This document shows, piece after piece, positions 63,369 to 64,000 of a stretch of 64,000 nucleotides of DNA (positions are counted from its first letter, which is position 1; every line of letters starts with the position of its first letter). Both the position numbers and the translations under genes were made by a program. A model generated the notes under the pieces. It saw nothing but the letters and a program-made list of their open reading frames with translations, was not told where the DNA came from and made no database searches. Origin of the DNA: CAUJIW01 sp963205175 (lineage in GTDB: Bacteria; Pseudomonadota; Alphaproteobacteria; Sphingomonadales; Sphingomonadaceae); the NCBI GenBank assembly GCA_041060555.1, contig JBEUDS010000002.1; one strand, given 5' to 3'.

Positions 63369-64000
63369 TCAGCCGATCAGCTGGCGCACGTCGGTCAGAC
63401 GGCCGGTGACGGCCGCGGCCGCCGCCATCGCCGGCGACACCAGGTGGGTGCGCGCGCCGGGGCCCTGACGGCCGACGAAGTTGCGGTTGCTGGTGGAGGC
63501 GCAGCGTTCGCCCGAGGGCACCTTGTCCGGGTTCATGCCGAGGCAGGCCGAACAGCCCGGCTCGCGCCACTCGAAGCCGGCCTCGATGAAGATGCGGTCC
63601 AGCCCCTCGTCCTCGGCCATCAGCTTGACCAGGCCCGAGCCCGGTACCACCAGCGCCTGGCGGATGTTGCTGGCGAGCTTGCGGCCCTTCAGCACGGCGG
63701 CGGCCGCGCGCAGATCCTCGATGCGGCTGTTGGTGCACGAGCCGATGAAGATGTCCTGCACCTCCACGTCCTCCAGCCGCTGACCCGGCGTCAGGCCCAT
63801 ATAGGCTAGCGCCTTTTCCACCGCCGCCTGCTTCGACGGTTCGGCGAAGTCGGCCGGCGACGGCACGACGCCGGTGATCGGCGCCACGTCCTCAGGGCTG
63901 GTGCCCCAGGTGACCAGCGGCGCGATCTTGGTGGCGTCGATGAACACCGAGCGGGCGTAAGTGGCGCCGGGGTCGGAGGGCAGGGTGCGCCAGTAGGCGG
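63369..64000 (-). CDS. leuC: 3-isopropylmalate dehydratase large subunit (5' part outside the window)
   Basis: Only the C-terminal 209 or so residues are present. The frame is open to the window edge, beginning AYWRTLPSDPGATYARSV, so the GTG at 63947 is internal and not the start. Two [4Fe-4S] ligands are visible in FIGSCTNSRIEDLRAAA and EPGCSACLGMN, and the C-terminal ASTSNRNFVGRQGPGARTHL completes the family pattern. It is the first of the visible leuCDB genes. Confidence 0.96.
   Translation of the reverse strand, partial: AYWRTLPSDPGATYARSVFIDATKIAPLVTWGTSPEDVAPITGVVPSPADFAEPSKQAAVEKALAYMGLTPGQRLEDVEVQDIFIGSCTNSRIEDLRAAAAVLKGRKLASNIRQALVVPGSGLVKLMAEDEGLDRIFIEAGFEWREPGCSACLGMNPDKVPSGERCASTSNRNFVGRQGPGARTHLVSPAMAAAAAVTGRLTDVRQLIG

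Overview
The window is a GC-rich chromosomal segment of an alphaproteobacterium, most like a Rhodospirillales-type lineage. Supporting markers are a GapR/DUF2312 gene, a DUF1244 gene, a 43-residue aa3-oxidase subunit IV, a split PntAA/PntAB/PntB transhydrogenase, and the gene run yebC-ruvCAB-ybgC-tolQRAB-pal-cpoB-tilS-ftsH-folP. I see no insertion sequence, prophage, CRISPR array, tRNA or rRNA. Most of the window is ordinary core genome. Genus-level placement cannot be decided here.

Layout. 1-4.2 kb: a tonB-exbB-exbD-exbD energy-transduction cluster and a TPR protein behind a strong terminator. 4.4-6.7 kb: a three-PAS hybrid histidine kinase. 6.8-19.7 kb: mixed metabolism (gpmA, a ferredoxin-reductase-like flavoprotein, an M14 carboxypeptidase, galE, pgi, pyk), a tandem Usp protein, a PPP-type phosphatase, rpmJ (absent from a long-ORF list because of its size), a HAD hydrolase, DUF1244, gapR and a GST. 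19.7-20.05 kb: a gene-free stretch with a sigma-54 promoter, an upstream dyad and a terminator, read here as a candidate small RNA or regulated leader. 20.1-21.7 kb: a coxS-coxM pair without coxL, then a YbjQ-family gene. 21.9-34.8 kb: the recombination/Tol-Pal/FtsH/FolP core. 34.9-39.3 kb: an Old Yellow Enzyme, an acyl-CoA synthetase and an NtrC-type regulator. 39.4-43.9 kb: an ABC1 kinase-like protein, oxidase subunit IV and the transhydrogenase. 44-50.3 kb: a LuxR-type regulator, a DcaP-like porin, an AT-rich island, otsBA and an MFS transporter. 50.6-56.8 kb: an FMO and the Anbu proteasome-like cluster (permuted ATP-grasp, alpha-E, transglutaminase-like, alpha/beta hydrolase, Anbu). 57-60.2 kb: sodC and a MASE3 hybrid kinase. 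60.4-64 kb: asd, leuB, leuD and a leuC cut by the window edge.

The observations most worth following are: (1) the sigma-54 promoter/dyad/terminator unit at 19.76-20.05 kb; (2) the Anbu-cluster transglutaminase-like protein, in which the residue at the expected catalytic cysteine is proline; (3) the orphan coxSM pair; (4) a perfect 32-bp palindrome at the left edge; and (5) short tandem duplications covering the stop codons of three different genes.

Several starts were moved from the longest possible ORF to an internal ATG/GTG/TTG with a better ribosome binding site. Family assignments rest on motifs read by eye, and no database search was run.
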